Source: Halalkalibacter okhensis (GTDB lineage Bacteria > Bacillota > Bacilli > Bacillales > Bacillaceae_D). Taken from it: a DNA stretch of 64,000 nt. The stretch spans positions 62,001 to 126,000 of the forward strand of contig NZ_JRJU01000004.1 of the NCBI RefSeq assembly GCF_000787375.1, written 5' to 3'. The notes beneath the pieces are model-generated. The model had not been told where the DNA came from and searched no databases. It saw only the letters and a program-made list of their open reading frames with translations. Of this stretch, positions 49,669-57,184 are shown in pieces. The translations under genes and the position numbers were made by a program. How positions within the stretch are numbered: position 1 is the stretch's first letter; the number at the start of each line of letters is the position of its first letter.

Positions 49669-50268
49669 TCACTCTGTTTTTTGACCGACAAATTGAATAA
49701 CATGAGACAAGCCATTATGTAAGTCTCCTTCTTGTCGGACAACCTCTCCCATAAAAAAGTGAACAATACGCCAATCAGAAAAAACATTTAGAAATTCTTC
49801 GGGTTTGTATAAAAGCTCTAAGTTCTGAGGGCCACCACTATTATATGGTATTTGATAATGCGAATAGACTTCCGTAATAAAATAACCACCTGGTTTAACT
49901 GACTCTTTTACTCCTTGTAGTGTTTTCTTGCGTAACACTTCTGGAAAGTGCCCAAAAATACAGACGATCTCATCCCATATGTTTTGTTGCCAAACAGCTT
50001 CATTTAGATCAACCAGTTGCGTATTAACTTTTACACCTTTCTCATCTGCCAATTTATTCGTTTTTGATAAGCCTGATTCAGCATAATCCCAAGCTGAGAC
50101 GTTCATTCCTTGTTCAGCTAAGAATACAGCATTACGCCCTTCACCTTCTGCAATAGCAAGAGCGTCACCTGATAATGGAAGTTTTCTCTGCATTTCCGCT
50201 AAAAACACATTTGGTTCTGTTCCATATACGTAGCTCTCATTTTGAAAACGCGTGTTCCATGGGTTCAT
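49669..50268 (-). CDS. SAM-dependent methyltransferase, TehB-like
   Basis: A 199-residue class I methyltransferase. SAM-binding motif AIAEGEGRNAVFLAEQG, acidic loop SAWDYAESGL, and motif IVCIFGHFPEVLR. Similar to thiol/tellurite-type methyltransferases found near sulfur and selenium genes. Ends in a GLSHVIQFVG strand. It lies between the ferritin-cupin pseudogene and the TGA-containing HesB-like gene; methylation of sulfide or selenide compounds is a guess from context. Confidence 0.82.
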   Translation of the reverse strand: MNPWNTRFQNESYVYGTEPNVFLAEMQRKLPLSGDALAIAEGEGRNAVFLAEQGMNVSAWDYAESGLSKTNKLADEKGVKVNTQLVDLNEAVWQQNIWDEIVCIFGHFPEVLRKKTLQGVKESVKPGGYFITEVYSHYQIPYNSGGPQNLELLYKPEEFLNVFSDWRIVHFFMGEVVRQEGDLHNGLSHVIQFVGQKTE

Positions 50269-50343
50269 TTTCTATCTCCTAAATTGTATCTTATACGAAG
50301 TAACATCCTATAATCAGAATAGACATATAGGGTGATAAAACGA

Positions 50344-50628
50344 TTAACGAATCACGACAAAATTGCCTGTACCCAATACATTTTTCGTATAATCTATTTT
50401 GACATTATTGAAATAAACCTTATCTTTCTCAGAAATTAAAAATTGAATACCATCCTGTTCAACGACCTCATCATTTTCTAAAGCTGACTCTTCCAGAGCC
50501 AGACGAAGTTGTGGTCCTCCTCAACCAATCCCCATAGTTAAACGGATAAAGGGTTCTACTCCTTGTTTAATTGTATCTTGAACTTCAATTAAAATCTTTT
50601 CGACTGCTGTGGGTGTTATTTTAACCAT
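50344..50628 (-). CDS. HesB/IscA-like protein with in-frame TGA, candidate selenoprotein
   Basis: A 95-codon frame (stop included) from an ATG at 50628, GGAGGTATA upstream, ending TAA at 50344. Codon 36 is TGA (50521-50523) in LTMGIG-(TGA)-GGPQLRLAL, where HesB-like proteins carry cysteine in a GxGCGGP motif. The frame is otherwise intact to a sensible C-terminus (VLGTGNFVVIR). A 7-bp hairpin with a UGGAA loop begins 18 nt after the TGA, so the loop starts 26 nt downstream: the spacing and loop G of bacterial SECIS elements. HesB-like selenoproteins have been predicted in other lineages. Pseudogene or TGC misread is the alternative. Confidence 0.6.
50484..50502 (-). promoter_or_regulatory. 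Candidate bacterial SECIS hairpin
   Basis: On the minus strand CTGGCTC-TGGAA-GAGTCAG: seven base pairs including one G-U, 5-nt loop with G at its second position. It lies inside the HesB-like coding sequence 18 nt after the in-frame TGA. Confidence 0.5.
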
Positions 50629-50739
50629 CTAATATACCTCCTTTAAAAAGTTATAGTTTAATTATATGATTTAACAATGTCGTTTCTTTTATAAAATGTC
50701 TATCCAAATTTTCACTGATGTTGTACCTCCCTTTAAAGA

Positions 50740-50766
50740 AAAAGGGAACCACCTCGGTTCCCTTTT
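50740..50766 (-). terminator. Terminator of the first TusA operon
   Basis: AAAAGGGAACC (50740-50750) with GGTTCCCTTTT (50756-50766), 5-nt loop and U-rich tail on the minus strand, directly after tusA. Confidence 0.85.
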
Positions 50767-50775
50767 CTTTTATAT

Positions 50776-51003
50776 TTAGCCTTTTTTAATCCAGAACCTT
50801 AATACACCATCTTCTTCCGTATCTGATAGTAACTCATGACCGCCAGACTTCGCCCATGCTGCAAGGTCATTTTTTGCTCCTTTATCAGTCGCATGAATTT
50901 CTAGCACTTGACCTGAATCAAGTTCCGTCATAGCTTTCTTTGTTCGAACGATTGGCATAGGACATGCTAATCCTTTTGCGTCTAATACTTTATCTGAATT
51001 CAT
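50776..51003 (-). CDS. tusA: TusA-family sulfur carrier (copy 1)
   Basis: A 75-residue sulfur-relay protein with the CPMP motif (Cys14, KGLACPMPIVRTKKA), which carries persulfide sulfur. By eye it differs from the copy at 54748-54975 at only about ten positions, implying recent duplication. CTGGAGG precedes the ATG. It ends the first module, 42 nt after the MBL-rhodanese gene, and is followed by a terminator. Confidence 0.93.
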   Translation of the reverse strand: MNSDKVLDAKGLACPMPIVRTKKAMTELDSGQVLEIHATDKGAKNDLAAWAKSGGHELLSDTEEDGVLRFWIKKG

Positions 51004-51045
51004 TTATAAAACCTCCAGTTATTTATTCTATTTTTTTATCGTTTG

Positions 51046-52173
51046 TTATCTTACTGCACAACGGTTTGGCCCAATTTCCATTTCACGTTGTTTATCTTCA
51101 TCTGGTGTAATTTTACCCATATTGGTTTCACGAATTTCTTGATACGCGTTTGGTTGTGGAGGTAAGTTTTCTGTCACCATTGATCTAAACTCATTTTCAT
51201 CTTCAATGTTTAAACCATGATTTTGAACAAATAGTGTGCCTAGTTTTTCTGCAACACTTCCATCTTCATTTAGCTCTTCGATGATCATAAAGTGAGCCGG
51301 TAAAACAATCAACTCTTCTGATAGTTCTCTATAACGCTTATAAAGCGACTCACGTAAATCTCCTACCCAATCTTCAGCGAGTCCTGCTAGGTCAGGTCTT
51401 CCAATTGAATCAATGAAGAGAATGTCTCCGGATAATAGGTATTTTTCATCGATAACAAATGAAGTCGATCCGATTGTATGACCAGGTGAGTATAGCGCAT
51501 GAATGTTGATCGTTGAGTTCCCGATCACTACGTCATTCCCACCTTCAAGTGCCGCATATTCAAACACCACTTCTCCTGCATCCTTTGGAGGTAACCAGTA
51601 CGTTGCACCAGTTGCTTCGGCAATTTTTCTTCCTCCAGAAATGTGATCAGCATGTAAATGAGTATCAAATACGTGTGTGATTTTTGCATTGATTTCATTG
51701 GCAAAGTTCACATACACATCTGCCATACGTGTTGCATCGATAATCGCAGCTTCCCCATTTGAAACAACCATATAAGATAGACAGCCTTTACCTAGACGGA
51801 CAAATTGATATAGCTCACCACCGTCTTTTAGGTCCCCTACTTTAACTGGCTCTAAATATTCACTCCAAGTCTTCATTCCGCCTTCAAGATAAGAAACATC
51901 TAGTCCTTCATCAGACAACATCTCTGCTACCATCATCGAAGAACCTTCTTTCGCACACACGACTAAGACTTCTTTATCTGCTGGAATTTTATCCATGATT
52001 TCTTCTACACCATCTAATAGTTCAAAATAAGGAATATTAAAGTAATCAAAATTCTCTCCTTCAATTTTCCAATCAGCGAAATCCCCTTCATTACGAACAT
52101 CTAGAATAAATAGCTCTTTCTTTTCGATTACTTTTCTTGCTATTTCTTTTGAATTCATTGCTTTTACTGTCAT
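51046..52173 (-). CDS. Rhodanese-metallo-beta-lactamase fusion, persulfide dioxygenase-like (copy 1)
   Basis: A 375-residue fusion. Rhodanese domain ~1-110 with Cys73 (VVCAKEGSS). Metallo-beta-lactamase domain ~115-375 with [11 protein letters not shown] (His172, His174, Asp176, His177), [11 protein letters not shown] and [11 protein letters not shown], typical of ETHE1/CstB-type persulfide dioxygenases that oxidise persulfide sulfur to sulfite. Resembles B. subtilis YrkH. The C-terminus ends PNRCAVR. An operator-like palindrome overlaps its ribosome binding region. Confidence 0.9.
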   Translation of the reverse strand: MTVKAMNSKEIARKVIEKKELFILDVRNEGDFADWKIEGENFDYFNIPYFELLDGVEEIMDKIPADKEVLVVCAKEGSSMMVAEMLSDEGLDVSYLEGGMKTWSEYLEPVKVGDLKDGGELYQFVRLGKGCLSYMVVSNGEAAIIDATRMADVYVNFANEINAKITHVFDTHLHADHISGGRKIAEATGATYWLPPKDAGEVVFEYAALEGGNDVVIGNSTINIHALYSPGHTIGSTSFVIDEKYLLSGDILFIDSIGRPDLAGLAEDWVGDLRESLYKRYRELSEELIVLPAHFMIIEELNEDGSVAEKLGTLFVQNHGLNIEDENEFRSMVTENLPPQPNAYQEIRETNMGKITPDEDKQREMEIGPNRCAVR

Positions 52174-52177
52174 CGTT

Positions 52178-52195
52178 TATACCCCTAATAGTATA
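52178..52195. promoter_or_regulatory. CstR-like operator
   Basis: TATACCCCTAATAGTATA, matching the TATACCC-N4-GGGTATA pattern with one degenerate arm. It begins only 5 nt upstream of the MBL-rhodanese start codon and covers its AGGGG. Confidence 0.65.
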
Positions 52196-52216
52196 TTTTT
52201 CTTTAAAAAAATTTAA

Positions 52217-52612
52217 TTAAAAGGTTAACGTTACATCCGCATCCTTGGCGAATTCTAAGAACGTAACGGCTCCACCCACTTCAATTCCATCAACAAATGC
52301 ATCTTTTTCTAGCTCCATCACATCCATTGTCATTTGACAGCCAATTAGTTTAACACCCATTTCTTGCGCCATTGCAACAAGTTCAGGAATGGCTGGAACA
52401 TTGGCTTTTTCAAAACCCTTTTGGTAATGCTCTTTCCCCTCTGGCATTGGTAATTGACTGTATGCTTCTTTATGAATTAGATTTAGACCTTCAAAAGTAA
52501 AGAATATTGCTACCTCTTGGTCTGTTGCAGCTGCAGCTGTTGCTACATTGAATACTTTGTAGGCATCAAATAACCCACCATTGCTTGCGATAATTGCTAA
52601 TTTTCTACTCAT
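52217..52612 (-). CDS. DsrE-family sulfurtransferase (copy 1)
   Basis: A 131-residue DsrE/DsrF-like (DrsE_2) protein. Start ASNGGLFDAYKVFNVATAAAAT; conserved Cys92 in KLIGCQMTMDVM is the likely persulfide-carrying residue. Similar to the shorter YrkE-type proteins. Strong AGGAGG before the ATG. Paralogue at 61045-61434 in the second module. Confidence 0.9.
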   Translation of the reverse strand: MSRKLAIIASNGGLFDAYKVFNVATAAAATDQEVAIFFTFEGLNLIHKEAYSQLPMPEGKEHYQKGFEKANVPAIPELVAMAQEMGVKLIGCQMTMDVMELEKDAFVDGIEVGGAVTFLEFAKDADVTLTF

Positions 52613-52629
52613 CTTCTTTCAACCTCCTA

Positions 52630-52863
52630 TTATTTTCTCAATGCTGACATAATGCTATTTGGATCATAACCAACAACCCACTGGCCGTTCACTTCCGTTT
52701 GTGGAACCCCTAATTGACCTGTTTTTTCTACAAGTTGCTGCATAATGGCAGGATTTGTTTCTACATTTACTTCGTGATAGGAAATGTTTTGATCTGATAA
52801 AAAGTTTTTTAACATCACACAATAACGACAGTGATTAGATGTATAAACAGTAATCTGATTCAT
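52630..52863 (-). CDS. Glutaredoxin-like protein
   Basis: A 77-residue thioredoxin-fold protein with a CRYC active site (Cys12, Cys15: YTSNHCRYCVMLKNFL) and a GVPQTEVNGQWVVGY cis-proline region. Probably reduces persulfides or mixed disulfides formed by the neighbouring proteins. Only the first module has this gene. Confidence 0.9.
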   Translation of the reverse strand: MNQITVYTSNHCRYCVMLKNFLSDQNISYHEVNVETNPAIMQQLVEKTGQLGVPQTEVNGQWVVGYDPNSIMSALRK

Positions 52864-52874
52864 GTTGACCCCTC

Positions 52875-53450
52875 CTATTTATTAAGACTATTTGTTGGGT
52901 TACCCCATTCACTCATGCCAGGTACGACATTAATAACTGTTTTAAATCCAGCTTCTGTTAACTTTTGTGCGGCTAAATCACTGCGACTTCCAGTACGACA
53001 CACAACATAAATATCTTCATCCTCGCTTAGTTCATTTAAACGATTCTCAAGTTCACCAAGCGGAATGGATTTTGCACCAGGAATATGATTGAAGGCATAT
53101 TCAGCTGATTCGCGTACATCTAACACTAGAATATCTTCATTGTTAACTAATTTCGCTTGAAGTTCCTCGTTGTTTACAACATGTGGGTGTTTCTTCTCTT
53201 CTTTCTCTTCCCCAGTCGCTTTACGAAGATAATGTTTTAACACTTCACCCTCTTCAAGCGTTCCTAAATATTGATGTCCAGTGCTCTGTGCCCACGCTTT
53301 AATATCTGCAGTTGATCCTTTATCTGTTGCTTGAACTTCTAATACTTTTCCTGGTTCGAGGTCATTCATCGCTTTTTTTGTACGAACGATTGGCATTGGA
53401 CATGCTAATCCTTTTGCATCTACTAGTTGATCAAATTTAATAGTTTCCAT
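52875..53450 (-). CDS. TusA-rhodanese fusion (copy 1)
   Basis: A 191-residue two-domain sulfur carrier: TusA (~8-76; Cys17 in GLACPMP) joined by a charged EEKEEKKHPH linker to a rhodanese (~92-188; Cys151 in VVCRTGSRS). Matches B. subtilis YrkF. TATAGGAGG precedes the ATG and a palindromic operator lies 20 nt further up. It starts a transcript including the glutaredoxin, DsrE, MBL-rhodanese and TusA genes, though internal sites exist. Confidence 0.92.
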   Translation of the reverse strand: METIKFDQLVDAKGLACPMPIVRTKKAMNDLEPGKVLEVQATDKGSTADIKAWAQSTGHQYLGTLEEGEVLKHYLRKATGEEKEEKKHPHVVNNEELQAKLVNNEDILVLDVRESAEYAFNHIPGAKSIPLGELENRLNELSEDEDIYVVCRTGSRSDLAAQKLTEAGFKTVINVVPGMSEWGNPTNSLNK

Positions 53451-53469
53451 TAATATTCCTCCTATAATT

Positions 53470-53487
53470 TATACCTGCATAGGTATA
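53470..53487. promoter_or_regulatory. CstR-like operator
   Basis: TATACCTGCATAGGTATA: inverted TATACCT/AGGTATA arms with a 4-nt centre, 20 nt before the TusA-rhodanese start. Confidence 0.68.
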
Positions 53488-53504
53488 GTTAATTTCAAAA
53501 AAAT

Positions 53505-53789
53505 TTACTGAACGTTACCTTCCCAGTTCATCATGCCTCCAGCCATATTTGTAGCATGAAACCCGTGACTTGACAGGAACTCAGTGGCTCTTCCACTTCT
53601 AGCACCAGAGCGACAAACAATAATATATTCTTTCGTTTTGTCTAGTTCATGTAGACGAAATTCTAGTAATCCAAGCGGAATGTTTAAACTCCCAGGTATA
53701 TGCCCTGCTACTACCTCATCCGTTTCACGAACATCAATAATATTTGGGTTAACAAGACGTTCTACTTCTTTAGGTGTGATTTCTTTCAT
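53505..53789 (-). CDS. Single-domain rhodanese (copy 1)
   Basis: A 94-residue cytosolic rhodanese with Cys59 in IIVCRSGARSG and the usual IIDVRETDE start and GGMMNWEG end. AGGAGGAG precedes the ATG. Counterpart of the rhodanese at 62048-62368. Likely transfers sulfane sulfur to TusA or DsrE partners. Confidence 0.92.
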   Translation of the reverse strand: MKEITPKEVERLVNPNIIDVRETDEVVAGHIPGSLNIPLGLLEFRLHELDKTKEYIIVCRSGARSGRATEFLSSHGFHATNMAGGMMNWEGNVQ

Positions 53790-53808
53790 AACTGATCTCC
53801 TCCTAACG

Positions 53809-54171
53809 TTAGTTCCAAGCGCTCATACCGCCTTTTACGTTTGTGATTTTTTTAAAACCCATTTTCCTTAATACTTTTGCTGCTTTATTGCTACGCATTC
53901 CACTCTGGCAAATAACTACAACTTCTTTCTCTTTTGATAACTGACTTCCTTTTTGAGAAAGTTCATGAAGTGGAATGTTTTTGAACGTGTTAATCTTGTT
54001 TCTAGAAAACTCACCTGGAGTTCTTACATCAATAAATTGAACATCTTTTCTCTTTAACTCTTTTTTAAGCTCACTCGCTGAAATTTGTTTTACACCTTTA
54101 ACAGGCATGAACTTATTGATTAAAAAGAATGCTACTAAGCCAACAACTATTATATTAATGATTACGTCCAC
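53809..54171 (-). CDS. Membrane-anchored rhodanese
   Basis: A 120-residue protein with one N-terminal helix (IINIIVVGLVAFFLINKF) and a rhodanese domain (Cys88 in VVICQSGMRS; ends VKGGMSAWN). GTG start after AAGGGGG. Topology with a short outside N-terminus would place the domain in the cytosol at the membrane. A similar anchored rhodanese lies at 55807-56193. Confidence 0.9.
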   Translation of the reverse strand: MDVIINIIVVGLVAFFLINKFMPVKGVKQISASELKKELKRKDVQFIDVRTPGEFSRNKINTFKNIPLHELSQKGSQLSKEKEVVVICQSGMRSNKAAKVLRKMGFKKITNVKGGMSAWN

Positions 54172-54174
54172 TTT

Positions 54175-54190
54175 GTACCCCCTTGGGTAA
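54175..54190. promoter_or_regulatory. Possible internal CstR-like site
   Basis: GTACCCCCTTGGGTAA: arms TACCC/GGGTA with a 4-nt centre, overlapping the ribosome binding region of the anchored rhodanese gene. Weaker flanks than the other sites. Confidence 0.35.
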
Positions 54191-54196
54191 GACTTA

Positions 54197-54676
54197 TTAA
54201 ATAAATAAGTTCACATTTCCTTCTTCAGCATCTGCTAAATATGCAGCTACTCCCGCGTATTCTAATCCATCAATTAATTCATCTTGCTGCAGTCCTAAAA
54301 GGTCCATCGTCATCGTACATGCCACAAGTTTGACTCCTTGTTCTTTTGCCATATCAATTAGATCCGGTAAAGGCATTGCATTATGCTTCTTCATGACATG
54401 TTTAATCATTTTAGGACCCATACCAGCGAAGTTCATGTTTGAAAGTCCCATGTTATCTGCTCCTCGCGGCATCATCTTAGCAAACATTTTTTCCAAGAAT
54501 CCTTTTTTTACTGGTACTTGTTCATCTTTTCTAAATGCATTTAATCCCCAAAAAGTTGAGAAGATTGTTACTTCATGATCATAAGCTGCAGCACCGTTTG
54601 CTATAATAAAAGCTGCCATTGCTTTATCATAATCACCACTAAATAAAATAATCGTTGTTTTCTTTTTGTCTGTCAT
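54197..54676 (-). CDS. DsrE_2-family protein, YrkE-like
   Basis: A 159-residue DsrE/DrsE_2 protein, longer than the other two DsrE copies because of a middle FLEKMFAKMMPRGADN segment. Conserved Cys120 in KLVACTMTMDLLG. Very like B. subtilis YrkE. AAGGGGAG precedes the ATG and a palindromic operator lies 32 nt upstream. Confidence 0.9.
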   Translation of the reverse strand: MTDKKKTTIILFSGDYDKAMAAFIIANGAAAYDHEVTIFSTFWGLNAFRKDEQVPVKKGFLEKMFAKMMPRGADNMGLSNMNFAGMGPKMIKHVMKKHNAMPLPDLIDMAKEQGVKLVACTMTMDLLGLQQDELIDGLEYAGVAAYLADAEEGNVNLFI

Positions 54677-54707
54677 ATTGCTCTCCCCTTTGTCATTTAT
54701 ATTTCCG

Positions 54708-54725
54708 CATACCCCAATAGGTATA
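54708..54725. promoter_or_regulatory. CstR-like operator
   Basis: CATACCCCAATAGGTATA, ATACCC and GGTAT arms, 32 nt before the YrkE-like start. Confidence 0.65.
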
Positions 54726-54747
54726 TATCCGATTAAAAAAATTTAAC

Positions 54748-54975
54748 CTAGCCTTTTTTAATCCAAAACTTTAAAACTCCATCTTCCTCTACATCTGTAA
54801 GTAATTCATGACCACCTGACTTTGCCCAAGCTGCTAAATCATTCTTGGCCCCTTTATCAGTCGCATGTATTTCCAAGATTTGTCCAGCTTCTAAATCGTT
54901 GATTGCCTTTTTAGTACGCACGATCGGCATCGGACAAGCTAACCCTTTTGCGTCGAGAACTTTATCTGATTTCAT
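54748..54975 (-). CDS. tusA: TusA-family sulfur carrier (copy 2)
   Basis: A 75-residue TusA with Cys14 in GLACPMPIV, nearly identical to the copy at 50776. GGAGGAAAC precedes the ATG. Two palindromic sites lie in the ~175-bp spacer upstream. It leads the transcript running into the YrkE-like and rhodanese genes. Confidence 0.93.
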   Translation of the reverse strand: MKSDKVLDAKGLACPMPIVRTKKAINDLEAGQILEIHATDKGAKNDLAAWAKSGGHELLTDVEEDGVLKFWIKKG

Positions 54976-55003
54976 TTTGTTTCCTCCTCATTATCAATAT
55001 ACA

Positions 55004-55021
55004 TATACCCATATAGGTATA
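55004..55021. promoter_or_regulatory. CstR-like operator
   Basis: TATACCCATATAGGTATA, near-perfect inverted arms around a 4-nt centre, 29 nt before tusA copy 2. Confidence 0.7.
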
Positions 55022-55090
55022 ACAACTGATTAAAAAATTTAGTCAACCTATTTCTTAGCTAACAACAACTTTCTTTACTTAACTAACCAA

Positions 55091-55107
55091 TTACATATAG
55101 GGGTATG
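55091..55107. promoter_or_regulatory. Degenerate CstR-like site
   Basis: TTACATATAGGGGTATG: one clear GGGGTAT half-site and a degenerate partner, between the cstR stop and tusA copy 2. Confidence 0.35.
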
Positions 55108-55152
55108 TTAACTTATTTTTATTGCCCCTGTCAACCTTTTATATTTATCTTT

Positions 55153-55413
55153 TTACCTACTTTTCACTAACAAATTAACAGCTTCTTGGATGAATTTTTC
55201 TGTATCTTCCCCTTTTTCGATCTGCTCTCTGACACAGTGCTCCAAATTGGTACTAACAACAACACCAATTGTCCGGTCTAGCGCATTTCTTGCTGCAGAA
55301 AGTTGAACAACGAGATCCTTACAATCCTTTCCTTCTTCCATCATTCTTAAAATAGCTTTCACTTGCCCCTCTATGCGTTTCACTCTATTTTTCATTTGAT
55401 CAGTGTATTCCAT
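55153..55413 (-). CDS. cstR: CstR-type persulfide-sensing repressor
   Basis: An 86-residue CsoR/CstR-family all-helical repressor. Cys31 (EEGKDCKDLV) and Cys60 (LEHCVREQ) are at the same residue numbers as in Staphylococcus aureus CstR, with the same AVNLLVKS ending. CsoR-type copper ligands in the usual C-H-C set are not complete. CstR cross-links these cysteines with sulfane sulfur and releases DNA. It is translated from AGGAGGG inside the end of the upstream rhodanese-like gene (14-nt overlap), so the locus is autoregulated through the site at 56229. Confidence 0.92.
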   Translation of the reverse strand: MEYTDQMKNRVKRIEGQVKAILRMMEEGKDCKDLVVQLSAARNALDRTIGVVVSTNLEHCVREQIEKGEDTEKFIQEAVNLLVKSR

Positions 55414-55786
55414 GAATTTCCCTCCTATCTCTGCAAGTCACTTGCTTACTATATTTATTATCCTCTATATAATATCCAGCTACTTTAACACCTTTACTTT
55501 TTAAAAAACGAGCGCTTATCGTTACATCTAACATATCTGAACCAATAATACAAACAGGTTTCCCTTCAAGTTTACAGAAATTCCTTTTTATATAAGGCAA
55601 AGGAATATTATAAGAACCGTTGATAGGCTTTTTATGAGCCTGAAGATAACCTCTTACATCGAGTAAAATCGTTTTTTCATCACTGAAATTGTCTATATCC
55701 ATATGCGCTAATCCAAGCACTGGTACAAATCTTCTATATAAACTATTTGATCCTATTAATAATAGCACAATTATGAAGATGGTCAT
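55400..55786 (-). CDS. Membrane-anchored rhodanese-like protein with altered active loop
   Basis: A 128-residue protein: N-terminal helix (TIFIIVLLLIGSNSLY), then a rhodanese fold with ILLDVRGYLQAH. The active loop reads CIIGSDM (Cys79) instead of the usual CRSGxRS, so cysteine and glycine remain but the arginine/serine cradle is lost. It may be a low-activity carrier or scaffold. Basic C-terminal tail. Between an active anchored rhodanese and cstR in one operon. Confidence 0.75.
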   Translation of the reverse strand: MTIFIIVLLLIGSNSLYRRFVPVLGLAHMDIDNFSDEKTILLDVRGYLQAHKKPINGSYNIPLPYIKRNFCKLEGKPVCIIGSDMLDVTISARFLKSKGVKVAGYYIEDNKYSKQVTCRDRREIHGIH

Positions 55787-55806
55787 ATTGTTAACCTAAG
55801 AAGTAA

Positions 55807-56193
55807 CTAATTTGTTACTTCCCCTTCCCAAGCAAGCATTCCACCTTTTACATTAACCAAATTTTGATACCCAAAATCTTTAAGTTTATTTAAGGCTTGT
55901 AGGCTTCTATTCCCGCTTCTACATATGATCACAACTGTTTTATCAGCAGGAATTAGATGATAATTGCTTTCTAACTCACTAAGAGGAACATTAGTCATTC
56001 CTTCTATATGGGACTCTTGAAATTCGTGAGGTTCTCGTACATCAACATAGAAAACGTCATCAGATGCATTCGTCATCATGTTGGCAAGTTGTTCTGTACT
56101 CACTTGTTCTACCCCTATTGTGGGCATTAACTTATAGCCAATAAAACCGATAATTAATACAAGCGGCAGAATATAGGAACTATATTTCTTCAT
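55807..56193 (-). CDS. Membrane-anchored rhodanese (operon lead gene)
   Basis: A 128-residue protein with a helix at ~7-22 (YILPLVLIIGFIGYKL) and an active rhodanese domain (Cys91, IICRSGNRS; ends VKGGMLAWEGEV). First gene of a three-gene operon with the altered rhodanese and cstR. A perfect palindromic operator lies 36 nt upstream. Confidence 0.9.
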   Translation of the reverse strand: MKKYSSYILPLVLIIGFIGYKLMPTIGVEQVSTEQLANMMTNASDDVFYVDVREPHEFQESHIEGMTNVPLSELESNYHLIPADKTVVIICRSGNRSLQALNKLKDFGYQNLVNVKGGMLAWEGEVTN

Positions 56194-56228
56194 TACCTTC
56201 CCCCCTTTGCTCTTTATATTTTATATAT

Positions 56229-56246
56229 TATACCCCTAAGGGTATA
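56229..56246. promoter_or_regulatory. CstR operator, best copy
   Basis: TATACCCCTAAGGGTATA: arms TATACCC and GGGTATA are exact inverse complements around a 4-nt centre. It precedes the rhodanese-rhodanese-cstR operon and lies at the end of the DUF202 gene. Confidence 0.8.
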
Positions 56247-56249
56247 AAG

Positions 56250-56612
56250 TCAAGGGGTGTTAACAAAAAAATAATAAATACCAAACAATACCAATATAGT
56301 GGTAATGATGAATGTCATATAGAAGATAATTTTATAGGAAGAGTGAAACGTTTGGCTATTTATAGCCTTTCGATTTCGGTAATAAACAAATGTAGCAAAG
56401 AAAATGGTTAATAGCCCCAATAAAAGAGAAAATAAACTAATAAACATCGCAATTGTATTGTCTAAGAACTCATTCATTGGAGTATTAAAGTGTAGGGTTG
56501 TTGCTAAGAATCCCACTCCAATAATAGCAATGGCTGTTCTAATCCAAGCTAAATACGTTCTTTCATTTGCTAAGTGTTGTTGAATATATTTAGATTCATC
56601 GGATTGATTCAT
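56250..56612 (-). CDS. DUF202 (YidH-like) membrane protein
   Basis: A 120-residue protein with three hydrophobic helices and the signature LANERTYLAWIRTAIAIIGVG of DUF202. TAGGAGGT precedes the ATG. DUF202 proteins often lie beside sulfur or redox genes; no activity is established. It stops right before the best CstR operator. Confidence 0.88.
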   Translation of the reverse strand: MNQSDESKYIQQHLANERTYLAWIRTAIAIIGVGFLATTLHFNTPMNEFLDNTIAMFISLFSLLLGLLTIFFATFVYYRNRKAINSQTFHSSYKIIFYMTFIITTILVLFGIYYFFVNTP

Positions 56613-56687
56613 TTGGATAGACCTCCTAACTTGTAAAACAAGCCTCCTGCTACTCAGTTAGACTTTTCACAAGAGACTTTATATGCA

Positions 56688-57071
56688 TCAAATGCTTTTA
56701 TCGATAGCAGAAATCAGTCTTTTCTCGATATCCGCAGCTATTCCATTTAAATCTTCATCATTTACATACTGTATTAATGAAGTGGGTTTTGGCATTCCAA
56801 TTTTCGTTTTTCCATTATCGTTATATACTACTATCTTACAAGGCAGGAAGTACCCAACCATTTTGTTTCTATCTAATACTCGTTTCGCTTCGTGGGGGTT
56901 ACATACTTCTAACACTTTATATGGATCGTTAAATTCCAATCCTTTTTCTTGTAACTTTGCTTGGATATCAAATTCCCACAAGACTCCAAATTGCTCTTCC
57001 ATCAAATTTGTTTTTAACTTCTCAATTGTTTCTTCCATTCCACTTACTGTATCGACAGTATAATCAAACAT
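56688..57071 (-). CDS. DUF302 protein
   Basis: A 127-residue soluble protein of the DUF302 family (FDYTVDTVSGMEETIEKLK; GVLWEFDIQAKLQEKGLEF; VLEVCNPHEAKRVL; VGYFLPCKIVVYNDNG). The ATG at 57071 follows AAAGGAGAG. DUF302 genes commonly sit with rhodanese/DsrE sulfur genes, and the conserved cysteines at EVCNP and LPCK fit a thiol or heme-related role. Function unproven. Confidence 0.88.
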   Translation of the reverse strand: MFDYTVDTVSGMEETIEKLKTNLMEEQFGVLWEFDIQAKLQEKGLEFNDPYKVLEVCNPHEAKRVLDRNKMVGYFLPCKIVVYNDNGKTKIGMPKPTSLIQYVNDEDLNGIAADIEKRLISAIDKSI

Positions 57072-57184
57072 ATTTTTCTCTCCTTTATGAGTTATTGGTA
57101 CTAGTAAAAACAACGTAATTCTTTTTGCAATGTTAACTTAAAAAAAGATAGACACCTTATTTAGAGAACCACTTTAAGAACCAA

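Noticed and set aside
50503-50523. Alternative SECIS stem immediately after the TGA (GAG-CCA/TGG-CTC with a bulge)
   Set aside because: The loop would begin only about 11 nt after the TGA, closer than usual; the 7-bp hairpin at 50484-50502 fits better.
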